NCBI RefSeq assembly: GCF_002953935.1
Contig: NZ_CP026514.1
Span: 1,302,001 to 1,366,000, forward strand
Direction: 5' to 3'
DNA: 64,000 nucleotides
Origin: Arthrobacter sp. PGP41
Lineage (GTDB): Bacteria; Actinomycetota; Actinomycetes; Actinomycetales; Micrococcaceae
Shown here in pieces: positions 1 through 7,190 of the stretch (position 1 is the first letter of the stretch; each line of letters begins with the position of its first letter). The notes beneath the pieces were generated by a model that made no database searches, was not told where the DNA came from, and saw only the letters and a list, made by a program, of their open reading frames with translations. Position numbers and translations under genes: made by a program.

Positions 1-49
1 ACACCCTCCTCTAAACCTCCAGTTTTACCTGAAGCAGAAAGCAGTTCCT

Positions 50-1879
50 TTGGCACACCTTCTTGGCGGCGAGAACCTGACGGTCTCCTACGCGACCCGT
101 ACCGTCCTGGACGGCATAACCCTGGGGCTTGAGGAGGGTGACAGGATCGGCATGGTGGGGCGCAACGGCGACGGCAAATCCACCCTGATGCGGCTGCTCG
201 CCTTGCGCTCCACGCCGGATTCGGGCCGGGTCACCAAGCGCGGCGACGTGAACGTGGGCTACCTGGACCAGAGCGACGTGCTCGACGGCGACCTGACGGT
301 GGGCGCCGCGATCGTGGGGGACCAGGCGGATTACGAGTGGGCGCGGAATCCGCAGATCCGCGAGGTCATGGGCGGGTTGGTGTCCGACGTCGATTGGCAC
401 GCCAATGTCCATGCACTCTCCGGCGGCCAGAAGCGGCGCGTGGCACTTGCCAAACTGCTGATCGAGGACCACGACGTCATCATGCTGGACGAGCCCACCA
501 ACCACCTCGACGTGGAGGGTGTGGCCTGGCTGTCGCGCCACCTGAGGACGCGCTGGCGGGCCAACCAGGGTGCGTTCCTGGTGGTGACCCACGACCGGTG
601 GTTCCTCGATGAGGTCTGCAACAAGACCTGGGAAGTCCACGACGGCATCGTCGACCCCTTTGAAGGCGGATATGCCGCCTACGTGCTGGCCCGTGCCGAG
701 CGGGACCGGATGGCGTCCGTCGTCGAGGGCAAGCGCCAGCAGCTGGTCAAGAAGGAACTCGCCTGGCTCCGCCGCGGGGCACCCGCGCGGACGGCAAAAC
801 CCAAGTTCAGGATCGAGGCCGCCAACGCCCTCATCGCCGATGTGCCTGAGCCGCGGGACTCCATGGCCCTCAGCAAAATGGCAACCGCCCGCCAGGGCAA
901 GGACGTGCTGGACCTGGAGAACGTCTCCCTCAACTTCCAGGGCAGCGATGACGGGCGGAAGCTCTTCGACAACATCACCCTGCGTCTTGCCCCCGGCGAA
1001 CGCCTGGGACTGGTGGGCGTCAACGGCGCCGGCAAGACCACGCTCCTGAAGCTTCTCAATGGAGAGATCCTTCCCGACGCCGGAAAGGTCAAGCGGGGCA
1101 AGACCGTGGTCACCGCTGTCCTGACCCAGGAGGTCAAGGAACTTGACGACGTCAAGGACCTGCGAGTCATCGAGGTGATTGAGCGGGAAAAGCGGTCCTT
1201 CAACGTGGGCGGCAAGGAATTCAGTGCCGGCCAGTTGGTGGAGCAGCTGGGTTTCACCAACGAGAAGCAGTGGACCCCGGTCAAGGACCTGTCCGGTGGC
1301 GAACGCCGCCGGCTCCAGCTTCTGCGCCTGCTTGTCGGCGAACCCAACGTCCTGATGCTGGATGAGCCCACCAACGACCTCGACACCGATACCCTCGCGG
1401 CTGTTGAGGATGTCCTGGATGGCTGGCCCGGAACCCTGGTGGTGGTCAGCCACGACCGCTACCTGCTGGAAAGGGTCACCGACCACCAGATGGCACTCCT
1501 CGGCGACGGCAAGCTCCGCGGCCTGCCCGGCGGCGTGGACCAGTACCTCGAGCTGCGCGAGTCTGCGCTGGCAGGCTCCACGGTCACCGGCGGCGGGAAC
1601 CCCGTCACCAGCGCCGGCAGCAGCACCGCCGCTCCAGCTCCTTCAGGCGCCTCGGAAGCCGAGAAGCGCGACGCACGCAAAGCCAAGAACCGCATCGAGC
1701 GACAGCTGGGCAAGCTCGAACAGCAGGAAAAGAAAGTCCACGACCAGATGGTGAAGAGCACCGAACAATCGGACTTCGACGCCCTGGCTGAACAAAACAA
1801 GAAGCTCAAGGAACTCGCAGCAGAACGCGAAGCCCTCGAACTGGAATGGCTGGAGGCACTCGAGGTCCTCGGCGAGTAA
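50..1879 (+). CDS. ABC-F family ATPase (Uup/EttA-like)
   Basis: A 609-aa soluble protein with two ATP-binding cassettes and no membrane segments, the layout of ABC-F translation factors that act on ribosomes. Cassette 1 has Walker A GRNGDGKST, signature LSGGQKRRVALAK and Walker B IMLDEPTNHLD. Cassette 2 has GVNGAGKTT, LSGGERRRLQ and LMLDEPTNDLD. An Ala/Pro/Ser-rich linker leads to a charged C-terminal coiled coil (about residues 540-605), as in Uup. The start is a TTG at 50 giving MAHLLGGEN, the usual N-terminus of this actinobacterial group; I see no clear Shine-Dalgarno. It converges on the TetR gene. The exact subgroup and target (ribosome rescue, Uup-like DNA role or resistance) cannot be told from sequence. 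Confidence 0.93.
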   Translation: MAHLLGGENLTVSYATRTVLDGITLGLEEGDRIGMVGRNGDGKSTLMRLLALRSTPDSGRVTKRGDVNVGYLDQSDVLDGDLTVGAAIVGDQADYEWARNPQIREVMGGLVSDVDWHANVHALSGGQKRRVALAKLLIEDHDVIMLDEPTNHLDVEGVAWLSRHLRTRWRANQGAFLVVTHDRWFLDEVCNKTWEVHDGIVDPFEGGYAAYVLARAERDRMASVVEGKRQQLVKKELAWLRRGAPARTAKPKFRIEAANALIADVPEPRDSMALSKMATARQGKDVLDLENVSLNFQGSDDGRKLFDNITLRLAPGERLGLVGVNGAGKTTLLKLLNGEILPDAGKVKRGKTVVTAVLTQEVKELDDVKDLRVIEVIEREKRSFNVGGKEFSAGQLVEQLGFTNEKQWTPVKDLSGGERRRLQLLRLLVGEPNVLMLDEPTNDLDTDTLAAVEDVLDGWPGTLVVVSHDRYLLERVTDHQMALLGDGKLRGLPGGVDQYLELRESALAGSTVTGGGNPVTSAGSSTAAPAPSGASEAEKRDARKAKNRIERQLGKLEQQEKKVHDQMVKSTEQSDFDALAEQNKKLKELAAEREALELEWLEALEVLGE

Positions 1880-1935
1880 GTCCGCCTTGGGTACCGGCCC
1901 GTGGCCCGGCCGTGGTGCCGGCGGCACGCGGGAGT

Positions 1936-2000
1936 GGGGCGGCTGTCCGGCAGCGTGCGTCAAAGCGACGAAGGAGCAGCACGCAGAGGACAGGTGCCCC
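1936..2000. repeat. Structured repeat element, copy A
   Basis: This lies between the convergent ABC-F and TetR genes. Paired segments are GGGGC (1936-1940) with GCCCC (1996-2000), CTGTCC (1943-1948) with GGACAG (1988-1993), GCGTGC (1953-1958) with GCACGC (1979-1984), and GTC (1959-1961) with GAC (1967-1969). The core from GGCA (1949) to AGA (1987) is nearly identical to a second copy at 51222-51260; the helices differ in sequence but pair in both. Both copies lie just beyond the stop codon of a minus-strand gene. Orientation and function are unknown; a terminator or 3'-UTR element is my best guess. Confidence 0.75.
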
Positions 2001-2018
2001 GCTCGCGAAGGAAACCAC

Positions 2019-2660
2019 TCATCCCGAGCTCTGCAGCTCCGGGTCCTTCTTGAGGCCGGTCAGGCCGTTCCAGGCGAGGTTGACCAGATGGGCGGCCACC
2101 GTGTGCTTGTCGGGCTGGCGGGAGTCCTGCCACCACTGGCCGGTCATGGCCACCATGCCGACGAGCATTTGGGCGTACATGGCGCCGTCCTGGGCGCTGA
2201 AGCCGCGGCGGTCGAACTCGTCGGAGAGGATGTGCTCCACCTTCGCGGTCACGTGCGAGAGCAGCGTGGAGAAGGCGCCTTCCGGCTGGGACGGCGGAGC
2301 GTCCCGCATCAGGATCCGGAAACCTTCGGTGCGGTCTTCGATGTAGGTGAGCAGGGCCAAGGCGGCACGTTCCACCAGGACGCGCGGCTTGGCTTCCTCG
2401 GTGAGTGCACCGTTGATCGAGTCCAGGAGGAGCCGAAACTCGTGGTCCACCACCTGGGTGTACAGGCCTTCCTTGGAGCCGAAGTGCTCGTAGATGACCG
2501 GCTTGGATACTCCGGCGCAGGCCGCAATTTCCTCGATGGTGGTGCCGTCGAGTCCGCGGACGGCGAAGAGGCCGCGTCCGACGTCGATCAGCTGGCTCCG
2601 CCGCTGAAGTCCGGTCATCCGTCTCCGCGGGGGGTTGTTGCTCACCGTTCCATCATGCAC
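2019..2660 (-). CDS. TetR/AcrR family transcriptional regulator
   Basis: A one-component repressor. An N-terminal helix-turn-helix (RGLDGTTIEEIAACAGVSKP, then VIYEHFGSKEGLY) is followed by an all-helical ligand and dimerisation domain, about 213 aa in total. A GTG at 2660 is preceded by GGAAA at good spacing; GTG 2645 (start VSNNPP) is an alternative, and a longer frame reaches 2756 but is Pro/Arg-rich and unlikely. A TetR gene beside glmU and mfd also occurs in Mycobacterium (Rv1019), so this may be the local equivalent. Ligand and targets are unknown. Confidence 0.88.
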   Translation of the reverse strand: MHDGTVSNNPPRRRMTGLQRRSQLIDVGRGLFAVRGLDGTTIEEIAACAGVSKPVIYEHFGSKEGLYTQVVDHEFRLLLDSINGALTEEAKPRVLVERAALALLTYIEDRTEGFRILMRDAPPSQPEGAFSTLLSHVTAKVEHILSDEFDRRGFSAQDGAMYAQMLVGMVAMTGQWWQDSRQPDKHTVAAHLVNLAWNGLTGLKKDPELQSSG

Positions 2661-2821
2661 TACGAGTTTCCGGCCGATTCGCCGCGCTCCGGCCGGGCCG
2701 GGAAAGCGGGCGGGGCGGGACAGGAACGGGGGAAGGACAGGGGATGAACGGCCCATGTCGCGCGGTGCCCCGAACCCGTGGCAAAATAACTACTTGTGCC
2801 CGGCCGCGCGCCAAGGCATGG

Positions 2822-2893
2822 TCCGCTCTGGTGTAATGGCAGCACCCCGGCCTTTGGAGCCGTGGAGTATAGGTTCGAATCCTATGGGCGGAA
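2822..2893 (+). tRNA. tRNA-Gln (anticodon TTG)
   Basis: The acceptor arms TCCGCTC and GGGCGGA pair with one G-T wobble. The D-loop region reads TGGTGTAATGGCAG, the anticodon loop CTTTGGA carries TTG, and the T-arm has GGTTCGAATCC. CCA is not encoded. It sits about 100 bp upstream of glmU on the same strand, in the 333-bp gap between the TetR gene and glmU. I see nothing else convincing in that gap. Confidence 0.95.
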
Positions 2894-2993
2894 CTGCTGT
2901 GCGAGGAGCGTTCAGTAGGATGACATACGGTGCCGCCCGCAATGTGGCCGGACACCGTAAGCGCCAGCGTAAACAAGCAAGGAGAGCCCGTAC

Positions 2994-4472
2994 GTGATCC
3001 CCGAGAATACCGGCCCGGCCGCAGTAATCGTCCTGGCGGCAGGCGCCGGTACGCGGATGAAATCGCGTACCCCCAAGATCCTGCATGAGATCGGCGGCAG
3101 GTCCATGGTGGGCCACGCACTGCTGGCTGCCCGCAGCGTCAAGCCCAGGCAGCTGGCCATCGTGGTCCGTCACGAACGTGACCTGGTGGCACGCCACGTC
3201 GAGGAATTGGATCCTGCTGCCCTGATCGTGGACCAGGACGACATCCCCGGCACGGGCCGTGCAGTGGAAGTAGCCCTCCAGGCCCTGGACGCAGAAGAGG
3301 ACCTTACCGGCACAGTGGTGGTGACCTACGGCGACGTGCCGCTGTTGTCCGGACAACTGCTGGCCGAGCTTGTGGCCACGCACGAGCGTGAAGCCAATGC
3401 CGTAACCGTGCTGACCGCCGATCTTGACGATGCCACCGGATACGGGCGGATCCTTCGCGGCGAGGACGGCACGGTGACCGGCATCCGCGAACACAAGGAC
3501 GCGTCGGACGCCGAACGCCTGATCCGTGAGGTCAACTCCGGCATCTACGCCTTTGACGCAGCCGTCCTTCGGGACGCACTCGCCCACGTCACCACCGATA
3601 ACTCGCAGGGCGAAAAATACCTCACTGATGTGCTCGGACTCGCGCGGAAGGCAGGCGGCCGCGTTGCCGCCGTCGTCACCGCTGACCGCTGGCAGGTGGA
3701 AGGGGCCAATGACCGCGTTCAGCTCTCCGCACTGGGCGCAGAACTGAACCGCCGCATCGTGGAGGCCTGGATGCGCGCCGGCGTCACCGTAGTGGACCCC
3801 GCCACCACCTGGATCGACTCGTCCGTAACCCTTGACGAGGACGTCCGGATCCTTCCCAACACCCAGCTCCACGGCGACACCACCGTAGCGCGGGACGCCG
3901 TCGTCGGCCCCGACACCACCCTGACGGATGTCACCATCGGCGAGGGCGCAAAGGTAACCCGCACCCACGGTTCAGGCGCCGTCATCGGTGCGGGCGCCGC
4001 CGTCGGCCCCTTCACCTACCTTCGTCCGGGAACTGTCCTGGGGGACACCGGCAAGATCGGCGCGTTCTACGAAACCAAGAACGTGACTATCGGGCGCGGT
4101 TCCAAGCTGTCACACCTCGGTTATGCCGGGGACGCCGAAATCGGCGAGGACACCAACATCGGGTGCGGAAACATCACGGCAAACTACGACGGCGAAAAGA
4201 AGCACCGCACGGTCATCGGCTCGGGCGTCCGGACAGGTTCCAACACTGTGTTCGTTGCCCCGGTCACCGTGGGGGACGGCGCCTACAGCGGCGCAGGCGC
4301 CGTGATCCGAAAAGACGTGCCGGCGGGAGCGCTTGCAGTGACTGTTGCCGCCCAACGCAATGCCGAGGGATGGGTCGCGGCCAACCGCCCGGGAACCCGC
4401 TCCGCTGAACTGGCCCGGGCGGCCACCACAGATTCCTCAAGTACCCCGGCATCTACAGAAGAGGGCAAGTAA
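2994..4472 (+). CDS. glmU: Bifunctional N-acetylglucosamine-1-P uridyltransferase / glucosamine-1-P acetyltransferase
   Basis: A cytoplasmic enzyme that makes UDP-N-acetylglucosamine for peptidoglycan. The N-terminal pyrophosphorylase domain has VLAAGAGTRMKS and the substrate segment TPKILHEIGG. The C-terminal half is a left-handed beta-helix of hexapeptide repeats, with the acetyltransferase segment GAFYETKNV and GCGNITANYDG. Length (492 aa) is normal for actinobacteria, with the usual disordered Ala/Thr tail. It starts at GTG 2994 after AAGGAGAG. prs follows 2 bp after its stop, so the two are probably co-transcribed. Confidence 0.97.
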   Translation: MIPENTGPAAVIVLAAGAGTRMKSRTPKILHEIGGRSMVGHALLAARSVKPRQLAIVVRHERDLVARHVEELDPAALIVDQDDIPGTGRAVEVALQALDAEEDLTGTVVVTYGDVPLLSGQLLAELVATHEREANAVTVLTADLDDATGYGRILRGEDGTVTGIREHKDASDAERLIREVNSGIYAFDAAVLRDALAHVTTDNSQGEKYLTDVLGLARKAGGRVAAVVTADRWQVEGANDRVQLSALGAELNRRIVEAWMRAGVTVVDPATTWIDSSVTLDEDVRILPNTQLHGDTTVARDAVVGPDTTLTDVTIGEGAKVTRTHGSGAVIGAGAAVGPFTYLRPGTVLGDTGKIGAFYETKNVTIGRGSKLSHLGYAGDAEIGEDTNIGCGNITANYDGEKKHRTVIGSGVRTGSNTVFVAPVTVGDGAYSGAGAVIRKDVPAGALAVTVAAQRNAEGWVAANRPGTRSAELARAATTDSSSTPASTEEGK

Positions 4473-4474
4473 CC

Positions 4475-5455
4475 ATGAGCGAAATTACGGCGCGCGGCGA
4501 GAAGAAACTGGTGCTCGCAACCGGCCGGGCCCATCCGGAGCTGGCCAAGGAGATCGCCAAGGAGCTCGGTACCGACCTGCTGCCGGTGGATGCCTATGAC
4601 TTCGCCAACGGTGAGATCTATGTCCGTGCCGGTGAAAGCGTCCGCGGCACGGATGCTTTTGTCATCCAGGCCCACCCCGCGCCGCTGAACAACTGGCTGA
4701 TGGAACAGCTGATCATGATCGATTCGCTGAAGCGTGCCTCTGCCAAGCGCATCACGGTGGTGTCCCCGTTCTACCCTTACGCCCGCCAGGACAAGAAGGG
4801 CCGGGGCAGGGAGCCCATCTCCGCCCGCCTTGTGGCGGACCTGTACAAGACCGCCGGCGCGGACCGCATCATGAGCGTGGACCTGCACACCTCGCAGATC
4901 CAGGGCTTCTTCGACGGCCCGGTGGACCACCTCATGGCCATCCCGCTGCTCGCTGACTACATCCGCACCCGGGTGGCCGCCGAAAACGTTACCGTCGTTT
5001 CCCCGGACACCGGACGCGTCAGGGTCGCGGAGCAGTGGGCCGAGCGCCTGGGCGGCGCGCCGCTCGCCTTTGTGCACAAGAGCCGCGACCTTACTGTGCC
5101 GAACCAGGCCGTGTCCAAGACCGTGGTGGGCCAGATCGAGGGGCGCACCTGCGTCCTGATCGACGACATGATCGACACCGGCGGAACCATCTCCGGCGCC
5201 GTGCAGGTGCTGAAGAACGCCGGCGCCAAGGATGTCATCATCGCGGCCACCCACGCGGTCTTCTCCGATCCCGCCGCCCAGCGCCTCTCCGAGTCCGGCG
5301 CCCGGGAAGTGGTTGTCACCAACACCCTGCCGCTCACGGCATCCCAGCGGTTCCCCCAGCTGACGGTGCTTTCCATCGCCCCGCTGATCGCGCGCGCGGT
5401 CCGTGAAGTGTTCGACGACGGTTCAGTCACCAGCCTTTTCGACGGCAACGCCTGA
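4475..5455 (+). CDS. prs: Ribose-phosphate pyrophosphokinase
   Basis: Transfers pyrophosphate from ATP to ribose 5-phosphate to make PRPP for nucleotide, histidine and tryptophan synthesis. A 326-aa class I enzyme: the flexible-loop segment PFYPYARQDKKGRGREPISA and the PRPP-binding loop CVLIDDMIDTGGTI are intact, as is VDLHTSQIQGFF. It starts 2 bp after glmU, an arrangement shared with Mycobacterium. A strong hairpin follows the stop. Confidence 0.97.
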   Translation: MSEITARGEKKLVLATGRAHPELAKEIAKELGTDLLPVDAYDFANGEIYVRAGESVRGTDAFVIQAHPAPLNNWLMEQLIMIDSLKRASAKRITVVSPFYPYARQDKKGRGREPISARLVADLYKTAGADRIMSVDLHTSQIQGFFDGPVDHLMAIPLLADYIRTRVAAENVTVVSPDTGRVRVAEQWAERLGGAPLAFVHKSRDLTVPNQAVSKTVVGQIEGRTCVLIDDMIDTGGTISGAVQVLKNAGAKDVIIAATHAVFSDPAAQRLSESGAREVVVTNTLPLTASQRFPQLTVLSIAPLIARAVREVFDDGSVTSLFDGNA

Positions 5456-5468
5456 GGGCGCCGCCTGC

Positions 5469-5511
5469 ACCGGCGCCGGTCCCGTTTTCAATAAACGGGC
5501 CCGGCGCTGGT
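5469..5511 (+). terminator. Hairpin after prs
   Basis: CACCGGCGCCGGTCCCGTTT pairs with AAACGGG-C-CCGGCGCTGGT around a short TCAAT loop, about 19 bp with one mismatch and one wobble. It lies 14 bp beyond the prs stop. There is no U-tract, so it may end transcription inefficiently or serve as a processing or stability hairpin. Confidence 0.5.
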
Positions 5512-5519
5512 AAGCTGTA

Positions 5520-5701
5520 CAGCGATACCTTGGCGAGGGAGAGCACCGGTAACCGCATGTGCGGGAAGCCGTTGCAGGTCTCCGTTATCGACTGGGTCTG
5601 AATCTCCCTTCTAGGAAGGGCCGGCTCCGGCCGCCCGGCGTTGAAGGTCGCAACAGACCTCCGCCCTTGCTGAACACCGTTTAGGATTCAAGGAGATTTC
5701 C
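5520..5701 (+). promoter_or_regulatory. Folded 5' leader of rplY (candidate cis-regulatory RNA)
   Basis: The leader can form nested helices: P1 AGGGAGA (5536-5542) with TCTCCCT (5603-5609); inside it P2 CGGTAAC (5547-5553) with GTTATCG (5584-5590), one G-U; inside that a CGCATGTGCG hairpin (5554-5563). Downstream come a GGCCGG-CT-CCGGCC hairpin (5619-5632) and AGGTC/GACCT (5645-5660), then the AAGGAG ribosome site. A weak -10-like TAAGCT lies at 5511-5516. Autogenous control by ribosomal proteins through such leaders is well known in general; applying it here is inference. Confidence 0.5.
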
Positions 5702-6319
5702 ATGTCTGAGCAGAAGCTCGCAGCAGAACTGCGCACCGAATTCGGCAAGGGCTACGCCCGCCGCGCCCGGATGGCCAACCTCATCCCCGCCGTCATCTAC
5801 GGTCACGGCGCAGAGCCCATCCACGTCACGCTTCCGGCCAAGGCCACCACCCTGGCAGTCCGCACGCCCAACGCACTGCTGTCCTTGGACATCAACGGCG
5901 AAGGCCACCTGGCCCTGGTGAAGGACGTCCAGCGCGACCCCATCAAGCAGATCATCGAGCACATCGACCTCCTCACCGTCCGCAAGGGCGAAAAGGTCAC
6001 GGTTGACGTTCCCGTGCACGTTGCCGGCGAAACCGCCCCCGGCACCGTGCACAACCTGGAACTGACCGTGGTGTCCCTCGAGGCCGAGGCCACCCACCTG
6101 CCCGAGGCCGTTGAGGTGAGCATCGAAGGCCGTGGCGCCGGCGAGCACATCCACGCTTCCGATCTGGTCCTGCCCAAGGGCTCGGTCCTGCTGACCGACC
6201 CCGAGGCGCTCGTGGTGAACATCTCCGAGGCCATTGAGGTTGCAGAGGAAACCGGCGAAGAGGGCGAAGCTGCCTCCGAGGCCGCTCCCGCGGCCACCGA
6301 GGAAGCCGCAGCCGAGTAA
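5702..6319 (+). CDS. rplY: 50S ribosomal protein L25 / general stress protein Ctc
   Basis: A 205-aa protein of the long bacterial L25 (TL5/Ctc) form that binds 5S rRNA. The N-terminal L25 domain has ELRTEFGKGYARRARMANLI and PAVIYGHG; a C-terminal TL5 beta domain follows, then an acidic Glu/Ala tail typical of actinobacteria. It starts at ATG 5702 after AAGGAG. It sits between prs and pth as in Mycobacterium. The long folded leader suggests post-transcriptional control. Confidence 0.96.
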   Translation: MSEQKLAAELRTEFGKGYARRARMANLIPAVIYGHGAEPIHVTLPAKATTLAVRTPNALLSLDINGEGHLALVKDVQRDPIKQIIEHIDLLTVRKGEKVTVDVPVHVAGETAPGTVHNLELTVVSLEAEATHLPEAVEVSIEGRGAGEHIHASDLVLPKGSVLLTDPEALVVNISEAIEVAEETGEEGEAASEAAPAATEEAAAE

Positions 6320-6333
6320 TCAGCCGCACTCCC

Positions 6334-6372
6334 TGCCAATGGCCGGACTCCTGCGGGGTCCGGCCATTGGCA
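6334..6372 (+). terminator. Hairpin between rplY and pth
   Basis: TGCCAATGGCCGGAC (6334-6348) pairs perfectly with GTCCGGCCATTGGCA (6358-6372) around a 9-nt loop, 14 bp after the rplY stop. Only scattered T follows, so termination may be partial and pth may still receive read-through. Confidence 0.65.
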
Positions 6373-6428
6373 TGTCTGCCGCCCGCCGCCGCACCAGGCC
6401 CGGCGGGCCCCCACCCTAGGATTGATCC

Positions 6429-7022
6429 ATGACTGATAGTTGGCTGATTGTCGGCCTCGGAAACCCCGGAGCCCAGTACCAGGGCAACCGGCACAACGTC
6501 GGCCAGATGGTCCTTGACGAGCTTGCAAGCCGGATAGGTGCCGGCTTCAAAAGCCACAAGGCCCGCGCCCAGGTTCTGGAAGGCCGCCTCGGCATCGGGG
6601 GCCCCCGCGTCGTGCTGGCAAAACCGATGAGTTACATGAACGTCTCCGGCGGGCCCGTTGCGGCGCTGGCGAACTTTTACGGCATCGCACCGGACCATGT
6701 AGTGGCGGTCCACGACGAGATCGACATTCCCTTTAATACGGTCAAGCTCAAGATCGGCGGGGGAGAAGGCGGCCACAACGGGCTGCGGGACATCTCCAGG
6801 GCCTTGGCCACCAAGGACTACTTCCGCGTCAGGGTGGGGGTAGGCAGGCCGCCGGGACGCATGGAGACCGCCGATTACGTGCTCCGCGACTTCAGCTCGG
6901 CCGAGCTAAGGGAACTGCCCTTCCTCCTGGACGATGCAGCTGACGCTGTGGAAGCGCTGCTGCGTGACGGCCTCACAGCGGCGCAGCAGAAGTTCCATCC
7001 AGCGAAGTCCGAGCGACAGTAA
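6429..7022 (+). CDS. pth: Peptidyl-tRNA hydrolase
   Basis: Releases tRNA from peptidyl-tRNAs that drop off the ribosome. The 197-aa protein has VGLGNPGAQYQGNRHNVG with the catalytic His, the KPMSYMNVSG segment, HDEID and GGHNGLRDI, all hallmarks of bacterial Pth. In many relatives pth is close to mfd; here two LuxR-type giants and the suf pair lie between them. Confidence 0.97.
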   Translation: MTDSWLIVGLGNPGAQYQGNRHNVGQMVLDELASRIGAGFKSHKARAQVLEGRLGIGGPRVVLAKPMSYMNVSGGPVAALANFYGIAPDHVVAVHDEIDIPFNTVKLKIGGGEGGHNGLRDISRALATKDYFRVRVGVGRPPGRMETADYVLRDFSSAELRELPFLLDDAADAVEALLRDGLTAAQQKFHPAKSERQ

Positions 7023-7154
7023 CCAATCACTCCAGCCACTTAGTTACTCCAGCAACTTGAATGCTCCAATAACTTTGAAACTTAAGTGCCTTTGGCTCTG
7101 TCTCCTTGTCTCTGGTGCGGGGTAGTCTTCTACCTATGCGGGGGAGCGATGGGG

Positions 7155-7180
7155 CTACATCCCGCTATCGCGGGATGTAG
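7155..7180 (+). promoter_or_regulatory. Perfect inverted repeat before the LuxR-type gene
   Basis: CTACATCCCGC (7155-7165) and GCGGGATGTAG (7170-7180) form a perfect 11-bp inverted repeat with a TATC loop, ending next to the GGGGAAAG ribosome site. A shorter repeat, GGTAG-TCTT-CTACC, lies about 25 bp upstream. It is either a regulator-binding palindrome or an RNA hairpin that affects translation. A possible promoter (TTGTCT ... TACCT) overlaps this area but is weak. Confidence 0.55.
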
Positions 7181-7190
7181 GGGAAAGTTC

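Noticed and set aside
1806..2018. Short minus-strand frames containing LLLRRFDA, also at 51175-51426
   Set aside because: The shared peptide comes from the structured DNA repeat, not from a protein; the flanks differ and stem changes follow RNA pairing, not codon rules.
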